Assembly: GCA_015956445.1 (NCBI GenBank)
Contig: WIUZ02000016.1
Location: forward strand, 620,001 to 684,000
Direction: 5' to 3'
DNA from: Thelephora terrestris
Lineage: Eukaryota; Basidiomycota; Agaricomycetes; Thelephorales; Thelephoraceae
DNA length: 64,000 bases
This document shows, piece after piece, positions 12,219 through 25,400 of the stretch (position 1 is the first letter of the stretch; each line of letters starts with the position of its first letter). A program made the translations under genes and the position numbers. The notes under the pieces are model-generated. The model was not told the origin of the DNA. It did not search any database and saw only the letters and a list, made by a program, of their open reading frames with translations.

Positions 12219-12839
12219 TGTCAGGGCCACTCTACCCCAACAACTACCAGTGCACTGAGCCAACTCCGCAGAGTACTCACTAGTCCAACTAGCTTGTGAG
12301 AGAACAATCACGTCTCTATTCTTCCGGTAGGTTGTCCGAGGTCACTACAAGTCAGGTTGAAATCCTAAAGAGAAACACAACCTAAACCGTACTTCGTTTG
12401 GTTTAACAAGCAAGGGTTTATCCCTACAACAGGATTGATGACTCCACCAGGTGATCGACTGGACGCTCGAGGTGTTCTAATATGAACACTGAGGTTCTAT
12501 AGTTACAAGGCGCAGTTGACGCGCAGAGCAGGAGGGAGAGCAGATGGGGGATGTCTTGGATCAAACAAGAAACTCTGACTTGTCTTTAACTGCAACTGGG
12601 CTGAGAAGGGCAGAGGATTTCCTGAGGTAACAAAACTAAGGTACTATGATACAGCCACAGTTGCTACTTATACTAAAGGAGTGGCCATGACGTCAATACC
12701 CTAATATACCCTTATCAAGCCAGAACAAAGGGAGATAAGGAGTGTGTGAATGCTAAGTAAGGGAAGCGAGCAAATGTGATGCGTGGGAAGATAAAGGACA
12801 AAGGGCCTTACTAGCGTGTGAAGGATTGCATAAAAGATA
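12219..12839 (+). mobile_element. LTR-like dispersed repeat, TGTCAGGGCC family, copy 1
   Basis: About 620 bp begins TGTCAGGGCCACTCTACCCC. It is matched in reverse over essentially its whole length by 62,456-63,072 and more distantly by 54,597-55,190. TG start, length, a possible TATA-like segment and dispersal suit an LTR of a retroelement. No internal coding region is visible beside it. Similarity to the third-region copy is high, so this pair is younger than the 54.6-kb copy. Confidence 0.55.
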
Positions 12840-12896
12840 CATGGATTCCGACGCGATTCGGCGCCTGAACCCGGCGCCCGTCGCGATTTCCTTAAA

Positions 12897-13062
12897 AGGA
12901 AATTTTCACCAACGTGGCGGAAATTTTCACCAGCATGTCGGAAATTTTCACCACCACGACGGAAATTTTCACCACCACGACGGAAATTTTCACCAACATG
13001 GCGGAAATTTTCACTGACAAGGTGAAAATTTTCACCACCACGGAAATTTTCACTTACACCAG
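12897..13062 (+). repeat. Minisatellite, about 21-bp unit
   Basis: The unit is roughly CGGAAATTTTCACCACCACGA, repeated about seven times with small changes. Each unit has the palindrome GAAATTTTC at its core. The array reads through in three frames but encodes only monotonous peptides. Confidence 0.85.
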
Positions 13063-14456
13063 GGAAATTATCATCAACACCGGCATTTTCACCAACACCA
13101 CCCTCACGTTTTCACCAACCTCCCTTTTCGCTAATGCCTTTTCAGTTGTCCCCAACCAAAGCAGCCTTCTCTGCCAACCTCCCCACCGACTCGCTCACCA
13201 ATTGGGTTGCCACAAATAGCTTCACAAAGTAGTTGCCTAACATAGGTGCCCAAGGTCACCACAGGGCATCTGATATGCTCATGTGGCACCATTTCTGTGA
13301 CAGGGTCGTAGAACACGGTCATTTAACGCTATCATCTGACAGGGTTTTTTAACTTGGTCTTCTGAAGTAGTTCTCCAGCACCATCGTCCGAAGGAGTTGT
13401 CATGGTTAATTTTTGAATTTTTGAACAAAAAATCTTGCGATGTGCGGTCCAGATTGTTGAAAGATTTAACCAAAAAGGGTGAACCGCTAAGATGGCAAAC
13501 ACACCATCAATAAATACTGAGATGGAGGGATTTTGCGACGGGTGAAGTGACGATAGAAGTACGTTGTTGAAGAGAAGAATGGTGGAGTGCTACAGAGGTA
13601 GGAGAACGACGAGAGGCCTGACCAACAGATGCTATCCAGGAGATAGGACTGCAGCTAACATACCAATTCAACTCAACAGTGCTCCCCAGAGAGTTGTCAC
13701 CTAGATAGGAGCATGTACTTCCATCTATCGAACGACCAAGCGGTCGGCTCATGCAAGGGGGCCACCTGGTAGATTGACCGGCAACTCAAGCATCAAGTTT
13801 ACTCGACGGTGGGTACAGTCCTCCCTAGACACGTGAGGAGACCTAGATAGAAGTCAGCAGTTCAACCGAGGGGAGTAACAGGGGTCACTCGACGCTCAAG
13901 GTTGAACTCTCCTTGAGAGAGATATGCAAGGGGGGTTGCTCACCGCTCTCGACAACTCAGCCATCGAGTCAACTCAACGGTGAGATGGTTTGTAGGTTAG
14001 CCATCGCATAGCCTGCACAAAGTCTCTGGACGGTGAGAACTCATAAGTGTGAGTCTAGTGAGAACCTAAAGATGGAGCAAAAGGGCATCGGCTGAACGGG
14101 GATGACGACGGACGAACGGGCAAGGCAAGTGCGACGCGTCATCGATAATTTTTCCTTTTTAGGAATGTACTGCACCCGTGCGAAGTCACCAGTCAGGAAA
14201 CGGCGAAAGCTGAAGAGTGAGAAAAATAGGTGATAATGATAGATCGCTCATCTACAGATTTGAGACTATAACTGCTCAAGACAGGAACATGGAGTTGAAA
14301 TGATGCAAAACGCATGTGAATATAACTGTGGGTGAGATAGGAAGGGGTCAAGGCAAATAAAGGGCACAACACAATGCGGGCGTTCGAAGTTGGTGAGCGA
14401 CTATACCGAAAACAGACCAGTCAACGGATGGAAATGAGAGCTATTGAACAATTCAA
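13063..14456. other. Gene-poor interval downstream of the helicase gene
   Basis: No supported gene. The stretch between about 13,740 and 14,010 repeats short phrases such as CAACTCAAGCATC/CAACTCAGCCATC and ACTCGACGGTG/ACTCAACGGTG, suggesting decayed tandem repeats. Confidence 0.35.
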
Positions 14457-17400
14457 CTACAACTTAAGCCGTGGGTACCACTGCCGGCACAGCCAGGTAA
14501 ACACAGACAAGATCCTGACGTCTTCCGTATCTGCCCCGTAGCTGGTCAACCAGACGGCATAGTCGACCTCAGGATTTTGGCCTGGAGAGAAACCGAAGTC
14601 CTTGCGAAGCTGCTCGAAGAGGTGGGGGGTTTGGAAGATGTGCCAAGCAGCCACAACTGCGCTGTCACTGAACTTACAACCTTTGCCATTGGGGTTGCTG
14701 TGGTAGCCAGCAACGGCGTTTGGTAAGCTACAGAAGTGGCACCTACTTACACCTGTTGGCCAAGTAAAGTTCCTCTTCTTCCAATCGATCCAACGCATCC
14801 CGCTGGCAGAACTGTTGCATTTGAATGGCAGGTGGGGCTTCTTCGAGCATGTGGTTTTGCTGCTGAGTCCACATTCGGAGTGGCAAGGATCGTGACTAGT
14901 CGAACTGATCCTACAGGCAAAACATCCCCCCATTTTCTCCAGGAGACCCATGGCTGAACGGGCATGTCTCACTCTTGCATCTGTTTTTTGCTGGGCGGTC
15001 AGAGCCCCCAGTCGAGTGATTGCAGCAGTTGAGGGGAGAGGCCGTGAGGCTATGGGAAGGGGTAGTGGGGTAGTAGGGAGGGGGTGTGTATCCGACCTGT
15101 GGCTCTGTTCAGTTGGAGTGGAAGGGGGCGTACTAAGTAGGTCGAGAGTAGGTACTATGGTCAATGGGGAGGTGGCTTGTGAAACGAGCGGGTGCAGACG
15201 GCCTTCGCAAAAGTCACATAGAAGGGAGTTCGGAACAAGGGAACAAGGGAGGTCTTCACCATCCATGGTTTTGGAGATTCCTCGTCGCCGACATGATGGA
15301 GTGATGAGAATTTTCTCCATCTCCTCCCGGAAGCAATACGGACTTTCGTTGGGGAGGGGTGTAGGAATGTCGTTGAAAAGCACTGCAACGAGAGATTCTT
15401 GACCACCCCTGCCCCCTCGCCCGGCTCCTTGAATGAAGTCGTACAGGCCAAAGGGACACCCTAGGAAGATGACGGCATTGACTTGGGGGTAATCGACGCC
15501 GTGGAGGAGAGCAGTCGTAGAAACCATCCATTTGGAAGGATGGTCCTTTGAAAACCAAGAGTTCAGTTGTTCGTCCTTTTGTTCGCCGGTCATGTTCCCA
15601 TAAAAAGTGCAGACAGGGAACAAACAGGAGTCAGTAAACTCCTGCAAGTCCCTGAGAGATCGAACGAAGAAGATCCCACGAGCCCCTGGATCCTCCTTCC
15701 ACTCCTCTAGCAGGAGGGTGGCCAGTTGAGCACCGGAAGGGAAGACTGCCTCTGGAGTTGGCAATCCAACGACCTGCAGTCTGTGATTGGGTCGTGCGGT
15801 TGGCAACCTGAGGAGGAGCGTTCTTGGGAGGGGTATTCCGAGGGATTTCAAGAGGACCGGTTCATGACAGGGTGCAAGGGTGGCAGTGAGGAAAACCTTT
15901 TGGCCTGTAACTTCGCGAAGATGGATCATGGACTGCATTTTTGGTCGATAGGTGTCGCATAGGAAAACCGAGTGTGCTTCATCCAAAGTGACCCGCACCA
16001 CCTGTTTGTTCCTGAGAAAACTAGACTAGAGTGAGCTTCTCATGCGAGTAGCATCGAACATAACGTGCTCACTCTTTGGCCTCAGGCTGGTAGACATCGT
16101 CCGTTATCATGATGACCAATTGTACCGTTGTACAGCTGGGTCGGCCATCGAGAGTTCTCTCGTTCCAAAGGAGGAATTTGATCCCGAAAGCATGGGCCTG
16201 CTCAGCGAGCTGGCGACGAAGGGCAGTATAACAGGTGACGACAACAGAGATCCCATTTTCCCCAGCAAGAAGGGGTCCGAAAATAGCGAGGGATTTTCCA
16301 GAACCAGTGGGTAGAACTGCGAGGATGTTCTCAGCTCTATTTTCTAGGATCCCTTGGAGGAGGAGTCTTTGCTTGTCGCTTGTAAAGGTAGACCCAGGCC
16401 GTCCGGTATAGAGGGACAAGACCCGAAGAAGCTCCCCCTCTTTGTCACCCACAGAAGAAGACGGTGTAGATGTGATGAGTTCAGACCCAACGCTTGACTT
16501 GGAGAACATGTTAGAAGGTCTGACAAAGCAGCCAGATCAAGACTTACATCAGGGGGTGTGATTGCGGTTGGGGCCCGATACAGGCCAGGTAGAGATGCCA
16601 GAGAGGCACCTGGCAAATTGGGCACACCGATTGCGGACAAGGCTGCGACTGCCTCGAAAACTGTGTCTCTGATCATCTTTTCGTACTTGACAGAGAATTC
16701 TTCAACAGCAAATGAGAGGCCAGAGGAGATAGCGTGGTGGACCTCGCGCATGATCTCTTTGGAAGAGGGCAGTTGGGGTGGTAGGGAACTAGGGCCTTGC
16801 CAGAATGCCCTTTCAGGTGAGTAGAGGAAGTAGGGTATCGGTCGAACTGGGGAAGGTTCTGGACCAAGGCCAAGGACGGTGTGCAATTTTCTGCACCATT
16901 CGTGGGCAAGACTGTACAACGCAGCCTCCTGGCCAGGTAGATGGTCTATTCGTTGGCCATAGACGCGGTTTGCGACGGCTGAGCTGTGGCCAGCTTGAGA
17001 ATCACCAAACTTTTGAACAGAGGGGTCGATGACAGGAGGAAGGAAGACGTGTTGGATGTTGATTAGAACGTGCCGGAGTTGGGAACCAGTGAGTCGACAC
17101 TTGAAATACTGCTCTGTGAAATTGGAGATGATTCCGGAAAGTCCTCTGGGACCTAATTTCTGCCCCTTCACCACATAGAGAAACTGACAGTAGTTGGCAT
17201 GCTTCTCAGTCCACCCCAAGCTTGCACTTAGGAGGATTTCCACCGGTCGAACCGTGGCGAGATAGTATGTTAGGAGCTCCGCCACCTTCTCAGGGGGGAA
17301 ATGGATGACGGAGGATCTATATCCCTTGAGGGTCGACGACTTTAGATTCCTTCGAAGCAAGAACACTTGGCCATGTGCGATGTAAACATTCCTTTGCGCA

Positions 17401-20231
17401 GACCCATTGCGATAGCGGTCATCCACAACTTCGGTAAGGCGGAGGGGACCAGAGCCTGTGGAGTGAACCAGGAAAGTGATGGCCTCTATAATTGGCTTGA
17501 GGGTGTGGAGGAATTCTTGAGCGGCGCCAGAGTCCACTTCGAAAGTAGGCTTGCCTCCGACAGGGGGGCCTGGTCTTAAAAGAGGTAAATTTGAGGACTT
17601 TGCCATTTCGTAAAGTAGCGGAAGACTTGGTGGCTCTGTCCTGACGTGGTTTATGAAGGAATCCCCGATTTCTTCCGACCGGAAGTCCTCCGATAAACAG
17701 AGAGGTACCTGGACTTCAATCTTCTTACGGCCGGTCAAAGCCAGTAGCTGAGCCCACGTAGCCTCAATCAGTTCGTTGAGACCTGACTGGAGCCTGGATA
17801 AGGATAGATTTCGTCCTCGATACGAAAGAGAGGTGTAATCTGGGTTGTATAGGATGGTGGGATTACCGGGCTCTTTCAGAGCTAAGGTGGAGGCATATTT
17901 CTTTAAGGATATGAGGTCGTCGGAAATTCTGCCTTCTCCGGTCCCCAGGTACTGTTTGCACAGCCTTTCGATGAGGCTAAGACAGGGGAAGCAAGGTTAG
18001 CCAAGTTGAATTCGAATGACAATAGAAGCCTCACGAGACAAAGTTAACGCCGCTGCCCAAATTGTGTAGCGCAGTTTTGAGAACCACAGCTCTTGAGAGG
18101 TAGAGCAGCCTCGATATCGGCTGAGTAACGAGGCCAGCCTTGACGAAAGTTCCTTGTGTTCTGAGGGAGAGCAGAGCCATGTATGAGTGCACGGGACAGG
18201 CCAGGCGTCCCATTACGGTTATGTCAAAGCTTCGCTCTCGGAACAGGACACAAGAGAGAGCCACTTGGAACCTCTGGACATTCTCTTTGGAGGAGCCGGT
18301 CGGGGACATGAGGAACTTCTTATAGTCATCTAATAAGGCACGTTGCTCATCCGTGAATCTGGTGGGGACGGCGTCTGGAGGTAGGTTGAAAACCCTGAGG
18401 CAAAATGCAAGGAGGGATATTGCAGTTCCGCAATAGCGCCGCACACTATCACGTTCTCGCAAGACTTTCCACGGACCCATGTACCTTAACACCAATAGGT
18501 TACCTACGGAAGTGAAAGGTCAGAGAAAACTGCTTACTGGCGGTGGGATTTTAACATGACTGAAACCCGGTGAGAACAGCTCATATGTGCCTCCTCTGCA
18601 TCTGCCCACCAGCTGGGCCCATGGTCTATAAGTTTCATAAGCCAGTCAGGGTCGGAGGTAGGGTTGGGGAAGGAGACCAAAGACTGGAGGTGCGCGATAC
18701 TTGTCTTGTCGGTAAAGTACGGCTGCAGAAGTTGGGGCCATCTTGTAAACCAGTGGATTGATGCACGTTCCTTGTCGTTCTCTGCGGTTGGCATTTCTGG
18801 TTTAGGTAGTTGTCTAAACATATCAATGGCATGGGCGTAGGCAGAGGTGGGCAGAGGATCGGGGTGGGAAAGGGAGGGGTCCACGGAGAAGTAGCGCACT
18901 AGTCCTCCCCGGTTGAAGAGAGTCTGCACGTAGGAAGAGCACAAGGAGGGTGTGGGTTTGCTCTCTTGTGGTTCACGGTGATCAGAGAGATGCCGAGAAA
19001 ATGTGGACTGCGCTCCGAATGCCCGAGAACAGAGGGACCCATCTTCATTCGAAAGGGGGCACAAAAATCCTTCCAGAACCATCAAACCGTCAACAGGCTT
19101 CTGACCAGGGGTCTGAGTATACAGCTCAGTGGCGGAAGTCCGGTAGCCACTGTCCACAAGGGGTTCCACTACTGTGTCTTGTTGACCGGGAGAAAGGACA
19201 GGTCTTCCTGGATGGTAGGTCCTTGAGTGCGAGTTAAGCATGTCCGTAGGAACACCACGGTGGCAGCTGGTGCAAATGAGGATCTTCGCCTCCTCGTTGA
19301 GGCCATAGCCAAAGCTGGAAAGTGGTTGGACGTATCTTAGTTCTAGAAGGTCTGGGTCAGCAGAAGTTTAAAAAAGTAACACATGCAAGCGCTTACTATC
19401 CGTCCCGTACACTGAGCTGGAGTTGTCCACGCGGACATCTTCTGGTTGCAAGGGAGGCTCAGGTGCCTCCAACCCAGACGGTGAGTAATCCTCGGAGGGG
19501 GGTTGGATCCAGGCGGGAAGGTTGAAAGAAGGAGGAACAATCTCATCCTCCTCATCTCCAAAAGCTTCTGACGACGCATCAGAGTGATAGGATTCTTCTT
19601 CCCAGTCCTCATCCTCATCCTCTTCTATCCCTGTATCGGGAGGTCCTCCTTTTTCGCTGACAGAGAGAGGGGGGAAATCGATGGCCATGGCTTGGTTGTT
19701 GTCGTCATCCTCATCCCTGCTGTTGTATTCTTCCCCATCCTCTTCTTCATCGACATCTTCCATATCGATATCTTCGGCAACTGTTGCCAACCCTGAAAAG
19801 GCTGATGTGGTTTGCGAAGACGCCTGGAATGAAGGTCGTCGTGGCAAGGCGGTGACTTTGAGACTGTGGGTTTTTTCACAGTGGGATCTGACCCTGTGGG
19901 GGGTGGCGCCACAAAAGTTAGAGCAGATAGGGCACTGGAACTCCCCTCGACCGTTTTCTCTGTGTAAGAGGGACTTCTTGCCTGTGGGAGGGTGAGTGGT
20001 AGGTCGTTAGGACTTGGATAAGACTGGACGCACCGTCAATAGTGACAAGAACCGGGAAGTGGTGAGCCCGACGGTGATCAGTCAAGGCCTTAGCTGTGGG
20101 AAAGTCTTTGTTGCAAAGAACGCAATGTTTTTTCCCTCCGGCTTAGCAAATTATGGGTCAGCTTAACCGCATAGGTAGTGAACCTCGTCGCTCTACTCAC
20201 AATTTCGGGGAGTTGCAGGAGCTCTGAACAT
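14457..20231 (-). CDS. Zinc finger - OrsD-like - tyrosine-recombinase-like - RecQ-like helicase fusion
   Basis: A single long multi-exon gene of roughly 1,780 codons. It starts MFRAPATPRN and splices to two C2H2 fingers (CVLCNKDFPTAKALTDHRRAH; CPICSNFCG with paired His). An acidic stretch and an OrsD-like region follow (CPLSNEDGSLCSRAF, HLSDHR, YVQTLF). The middle exon, 17,738-16,560, contains TYYLATVRPVEILL, YVVKGQKL, TGSQLRHVLINIQ and QAGHSSAVANRVY, an Arg-Lys-Arg-His-Tyr series spaced like a tyrosine recombinase. The helicase has Walker A LPTGSGKS, LDEAH, FLTATLAP, and QGAGRGGRGG as motif VI. A Cys/His-rich tail ends PRLKL. Introns join in frame throughout, for example 18,487-18,539, so the gene looks intact. 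Related helicases are multi-copy in mushrooms and in subtelomeres of other fungi. The enzyme activity of the recombinase-like part is inference. Confidence 0.88.
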
Positions 20232-21044
20232 TTCGTTGGGACAAAAACAATACGCAGTGGAGCAGATGAAGAGGAGAGGAGAGAGTAAGAGAGTAAGAGA
20301 AATCCAAGCTAGAGAAAGGGGTAGCGTTTAGTCACCTACTTTAAAGCTTCAGGAAGGAGAGGAACACTGACGAGTTGGAAGGCAGTGATGATGGCACCAT
20401 TTAGCATAGGTACCGGACCAGCGGAAGAATTCCAGCGTGTGAACTCCAAACCGGTCCAGAAGACCGTGCGAAGACCGTGGACTCAGCCCAAGGTGGACTT
20501 CATACTGGTTGGATTGGCAAGGCAACCGCCTGGAAAAAAATGCCGCAGAGCATGGGTTGGGGATCTGGGATACACGCGAGGATCGCCTGTCTCGGAAGGA
20601 TCAAGATGACACGGAGGTGGTGGGTTTGGGGTGGAGATCGGGGCTTTAAGTTCACGAGATCCAGGACGTCGCACAACATGAGTTCCCCAAGCGAGGGCCG
20701 AGACCAAAAGGGCGGCACCTAGCAAAGTAAACTTCGCGTAGGTACCCACGCCTCGGTCGAAGGCCGAGAATACGGTGCAGAGTCAACTCGCACGGATTCT
20801 CGTTGGTGGTTGGGGAAGAGCCGCGTCGTCACTATCTGAGCTCCGGGCATGGCGATCAGTGACCGTGATGTGACTGATCTCCAAGGGGCGTCCGATCGGA
20901 ATCCCCTTAGTGTTTTCGACACTTCCACCGCCTCCCCGAGGGTTGACCCTACGGCAGAGTCCCGTCCGCCGAAGTCCATCCTAGCAGTCGGGGGTGTCCC
21001 CCTTAGCGTTGTTCGCCTAATGTCTTCTCGGCACCAATCCCGAC
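20232..21044. other. Upstream region of the helicase gene
   Basis: No gene is supported here. Together with the tandem repeats to its right, it forms the divergent promoter space between the helicase gene and the gene beginning near 22.4 kb. Confidence 0.4.
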
Positions 21045-21478
21045 CGCGAAGACCTCTGCCGTCAATTTTCACTTTTTCGCTCTAGTGCCAACGGAAATCA
21101 TCCGTCTCTCCGCTCGGTAAGCCTTCTCCCCAGGGTCAGATGATTCGATAATTTAGAGTTTTTCACGCAGCCTCTCTCCGTTGCTTGTCAAACTGCCTTT
21201 GGCTCCGTCCCCGACCGTGACAATATCACCACCGTCGATTTTCACTTTTTCGCTCTAGTGCCAACGGAAATCATCCGTCTCTCCGCTTGGTAAGCCTTCT
21301 CCCCAGGGTCAGATGGTTCGATAATTTAGCGTTTTTCATGCAGCCTATCTCCGTTGCTTGTCAAACTCCTTTCGGCCCCATCCCGACCATGACAATCTCT
21401 CTGCCGTCGATTCTCACTTTTTTGCTCTAGCGATGACGGAAACCCTCCGTCTTTCCACTCGGTAAGCCTTCTCTCCGC
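21045..21478 (+). repeat. Tandem repeat, about 170-bp unit, in a divergent promoter
   Basis: Three successive units each contain a phrase like CCGTCGATTTTCACTTTTT, then GCTCTAGTGCCAACGGAAA, and CGGTAAGCCTTCTCC. Starts are near 21,045, 21,210 and 21,380. The first two are highly similar; the third is more diverged and shortened. Confidence 0.8.
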
Positions 21479-22440
21479 AGATCTGCGGAACATCCCACTT
21501 CCTAACCTTTTCCACAGAGTCCACCTTGTGGGGCCGGGGAACTGTCACTCACCTCTGACAATCGTGGAGTTGTCCGTTGTCTCCTTGAACTCCGTTACCA
21601 CGGGGTTTGTTGTCCACTTCAGGTATCCCCGTCCATTTAACCGCTAAAAATCGACGCCTCTCACTGCCAGATTTCCGTTAACCCCATTTAACTTACCCTC
21701 TCCTTGTTCAACACATTTCATAATTCACCAGGAACTTCTCACCCAACGGCTAACTCTTCCATGTCTCTTGCAGTCCACATGGTCGGTTGGGGTTCTGTTC
21801 CGAGTAGTCAACCGTTTCTACCGGCCTTCTCTTCTCGAATGATCTCCACGTTCTGTTTGGTATCCTTCTGTAATTGGTTCCGATTTGTACATGTTCCGTT
21901 TGCCTGAGTTGGAAAGGTCTTTACGTAGCTCTAGAGTTACCCCTGCCGCATCTACACTCCAGGTGAACTTGGCCTCCAAGTAAGGTTTTCCTAGTCCAGG
22001 ACTTACCGTAGAAAGTGAGTTAAATCTTGAGTGTTGAGCAACCCCATCAATTTGCTCAATCAAATTGTCCAACTCCTGTTGTAGGAACAGTCGTTCGCTT
22101 CACTGAGGGAGTTCGGCAACACCGCTTGTCTGTGGGTTCCGAACGGCTACCTCCACAGAATTGGACACTTGCTCCTACACAACTGCCAGCTGTAATGACA
22201 GCGGCGAAAGGAGTTTGAGTAGCCTATCGGAGTCCTCCTGCTCCTCGCTGTCTTTTCTTTCCTCAGCTACCAGGCCCACGTTCCCCCTGTCACCGCTCAG
22301 AGACCCCGTGTGGGAAGGATCTGCAGAGAACCGGACCTTACCCCTGCTGTGTCAAATTTTCTCGCAGGTCCGTGGGTTCCTGAACAACCCTAGTGTCTCG
22401 ACTCTCAACTGATCGGAACGGTTTACAACTATAAGCTGCG
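21479..22440. other. Upstream region of the 22.4-kb gene
   Basis: Pyrimidine-rich DNA without a recognised domain. Extra 5' exons of the next gene could lie here, since that gene's start is uncertain. Confidence 0.35.
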
Positions 22441-25400
22441 ATGATTGGCATCCCGACCCGCCCTGACCACTCGGATCAGTCTGTGTCATTGTCGGTACGA
22501 CTTAAATACAGCCGCGGGATCAATCTAATCATTTTCGAGCGTAGTTTGAACGGAACCGAGGTTGAAGTCCTTGCCGAAATCAACGGCTCCATTCCCCGGG
22601 TAAATCTTCCATCAGCAAAGCTCCGTGGCAGAAGTTCCGTCCTTCCGTCAATCGAACCAGTTCGCAACGGATCTCCCCAGGGTTTTATTCCAAGTCAAGA
22701 AATCGGACGTTTATGTTTCTCTGCCCGGACTGTTCCCGGCAGAAGTATATCTAACCTGGTTTCCTCTTCAGGTGCCTCCACTATCCCCTTATCCCCCGTT
22801 TTCAAGGTTGGGTTGACCCAGCCTCTGAAGTTCATTCCTCCAAGCCCTCAGCTCTCCCAACTCTGGTTCTGCATGCCTTTAAACCTTGTTCCTGAAGGCC
22901 CCACCTTCTCCGGCGATAATCCGGAGAGGTACTGGCCCTTTGGAGCCAGGAACAGCCCCTTGCTCAACGACCCAGCACGAGGAACCCACGAAAGCCTCCT
23001 CCAACTAATCCGGCGATACGCCCCTCACCTGAAAGCATCCTTCGTCAACAACGAGGCCTGGTGGAGTCGGAACTGGGGAACCCCCCAAGTCCATGTGAGA
23101 ACCCCCAATTGGGAGTACCTTCTTTCGTGCTCACGACCTAGTAGATGTTTAAGCACCTCCTGTTCAAGGGGTTAGAAGACATTATGGTGATCTTTAATCA
23201 CAGCCCCGCAGTTCGCCCAGAAAAAATCATTGCGGACCTTTTAGAGGCCAACCTGGAGGCTGAAGAATGCTGGAAAGACCCGACGAAGCATCTCTCTGTT
23301 CGACAGGCCGAGTGTGAGGCTATTCTGGATCCTGTCATCAAAAGGAACGGCTCCATCAACTATGAGAACTCCAATCCCGTCCCTCTAGACATTGGGCCCA
23401 AGCTCGACCTGATTTTTTCAAAGCATTACAAACCAAACGGCCACCGACTTATTGGGAGGACCGAGGATGAACCTTACCAGGTTCAAGACCTGTATGCGTC
23501 AGAGGTCGGGACGCTTTTGGGTAACATCCGTCAGTCTTACAGGTCCAGAGCCATTACACGGCTGGGAAAGGTGTATGGGAAGTCATCCATACCTCTCCTG
23601 TCTATCAGTTCTGTGTACATCCTGTGGGAGATGTGTCAGCTGCCCTATTACAAGAGCCAGCTAGCCCTAGTAAGCTCAACTCTCCAGCGTGTCAGTCAGC
23701 CTATTGACTCTTTATCCAGCTGTATAGGTGGATAGAACCCTTTTCTGAGTCGTTGGGAAACAGGGGCGTTGGTTGTGACTACAGCTCGTCTATGACGAAC
23801 TTCTTCATTGAGGAGGATGACTGTGAACCAGACGTGTTTGCAAAGGTTCGGTTTTTCCACATTCCCGCTTGGGCAGGTTTTGACTGTCCAAACGCAGTTC
23901 TACATGTTCCTCCTGTCTTGTTCTACGGAGTTTTACCTCCTAGCATTGCTGGATGCCTATGTCGCACCCACTCCCATAACCTCAGAGCTCGTCAGGGAGC
24001 AGCTCCTTTCCAAAGACCATGCCGAGGAAGTCCGAAAAGCCATAGGGGACAGGATCAAGGGGGAGGATTCTTTGGGCCCTTACTCAACTTGGCTCAGATG
24101 CAGTAGCCTGGACTTAGAGACCAACGGCTTACTTCTCTATGACCTCATCAAGGAAGGCGTCGTCCAATCATCTCTCTTTGACCTCACGCTTGGCCCCAGG
24201 GCAAAGTCCTTGCAGCTGGGACATTATTCAGAAGTCCACCGGTTCCGGGAATCGATAGAGGACTTCCTTGGGTCAAGCAGACATTGGTGGGATGGAATCA
24301 ACCCCTCCCAGACTGGCCATCGTCCCTGGGTCTCCACAAGGCTTTGGCGAGACTCCGGTTTCGTAACGATTATGGAGAGCTGGCTAAAAGACAGCCAGGA
24401 GTTGCAGAAGTTTCTCGACGAGTTTGAGAGCAACACTTCGATCGTCAACAATCCCCAGGCAACGAACCGCGTCTTCTCTGAGAAAATTGCATTGGAAGTT
24501 TTGAAGTTTGTAAACGTATATAATTCCACTCCAAGTCCTATATTCGAGGTTGACACTGCTTTTACAGTTCCAATCTGATCTTCTCAGTCAGAAGAGGAGA
24601 GAAAAGTTTGACAGGATGCCTATGTCCTTCATCCAGGAATGCGAGATTCTAGGCCTCTTCCAGACTCGGCTTCCCCGCTTTACCCAGCTATTCTTCCACG
24701 ACTTTGAGGAGCATGAGCTTACGTTGAGTTCGGGCCAATCTCTCACATCCACATCCTCCCAGCGTGCAGCAAGGGCCTACCTCCTGTCCGGGATCCGACT
24801 GGAGTCCAAATGTGGATTGTCCGACGCCTGGTACTCCTATGTAGAAGCCCACTCATTCCTCTTCCAAGAAATTGGAAGGACCCCCTTGAAGAGAAGCCTC
24901 GTCCACCCGTACCCCGTTCTCAGCCCCGAGGATGCAGCCACCGTCTACAAGTCTTTTACCTGGGAGAAACAGCATAAGAGGCCAAAGCCTGCTAGGCTGG
25001 CTCCTCTACCTGCTGGAGCAAGGGTCACTCCTCGACCCTTTGCAGTAAGGTCGGCTCTTCTACCCCCTGCAGTCATTTCCAAGCCGCGTTCGTCCAAAGC
25101 TCAGGAACGAGGTTCAAAGCCAACCTCTCACAAGGAGGGTGACTCGACAGGAAAGGAGGAGCCAGCCACTCGCAAGGAGGGTCGCTCAGCAAGAAAGGAG
25201 CAGCTTTCAGGCGAAGAACCTGCCGTCTATACCTCCAGTGTCAAGGTGAAAAAGGAAGAAGAGGAGATGACGGACCTAGAGTTTGGGTCATGGCCAACAA
25301 ATCCGTCCTTCAACAAAGAACTATTCAGGGCCATAGATGACCTTGAACATGGCCCAGGGGCTGACGAACTTGAGTACGTTCCATCTACGATGCCAGAAGA

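Noticed and set aside
12897-13062. CRISPR-like appearance of a regular short repeat
   Set aside because: There are no unique spacers; the units are contiguous, and the genome is eukaryotic.
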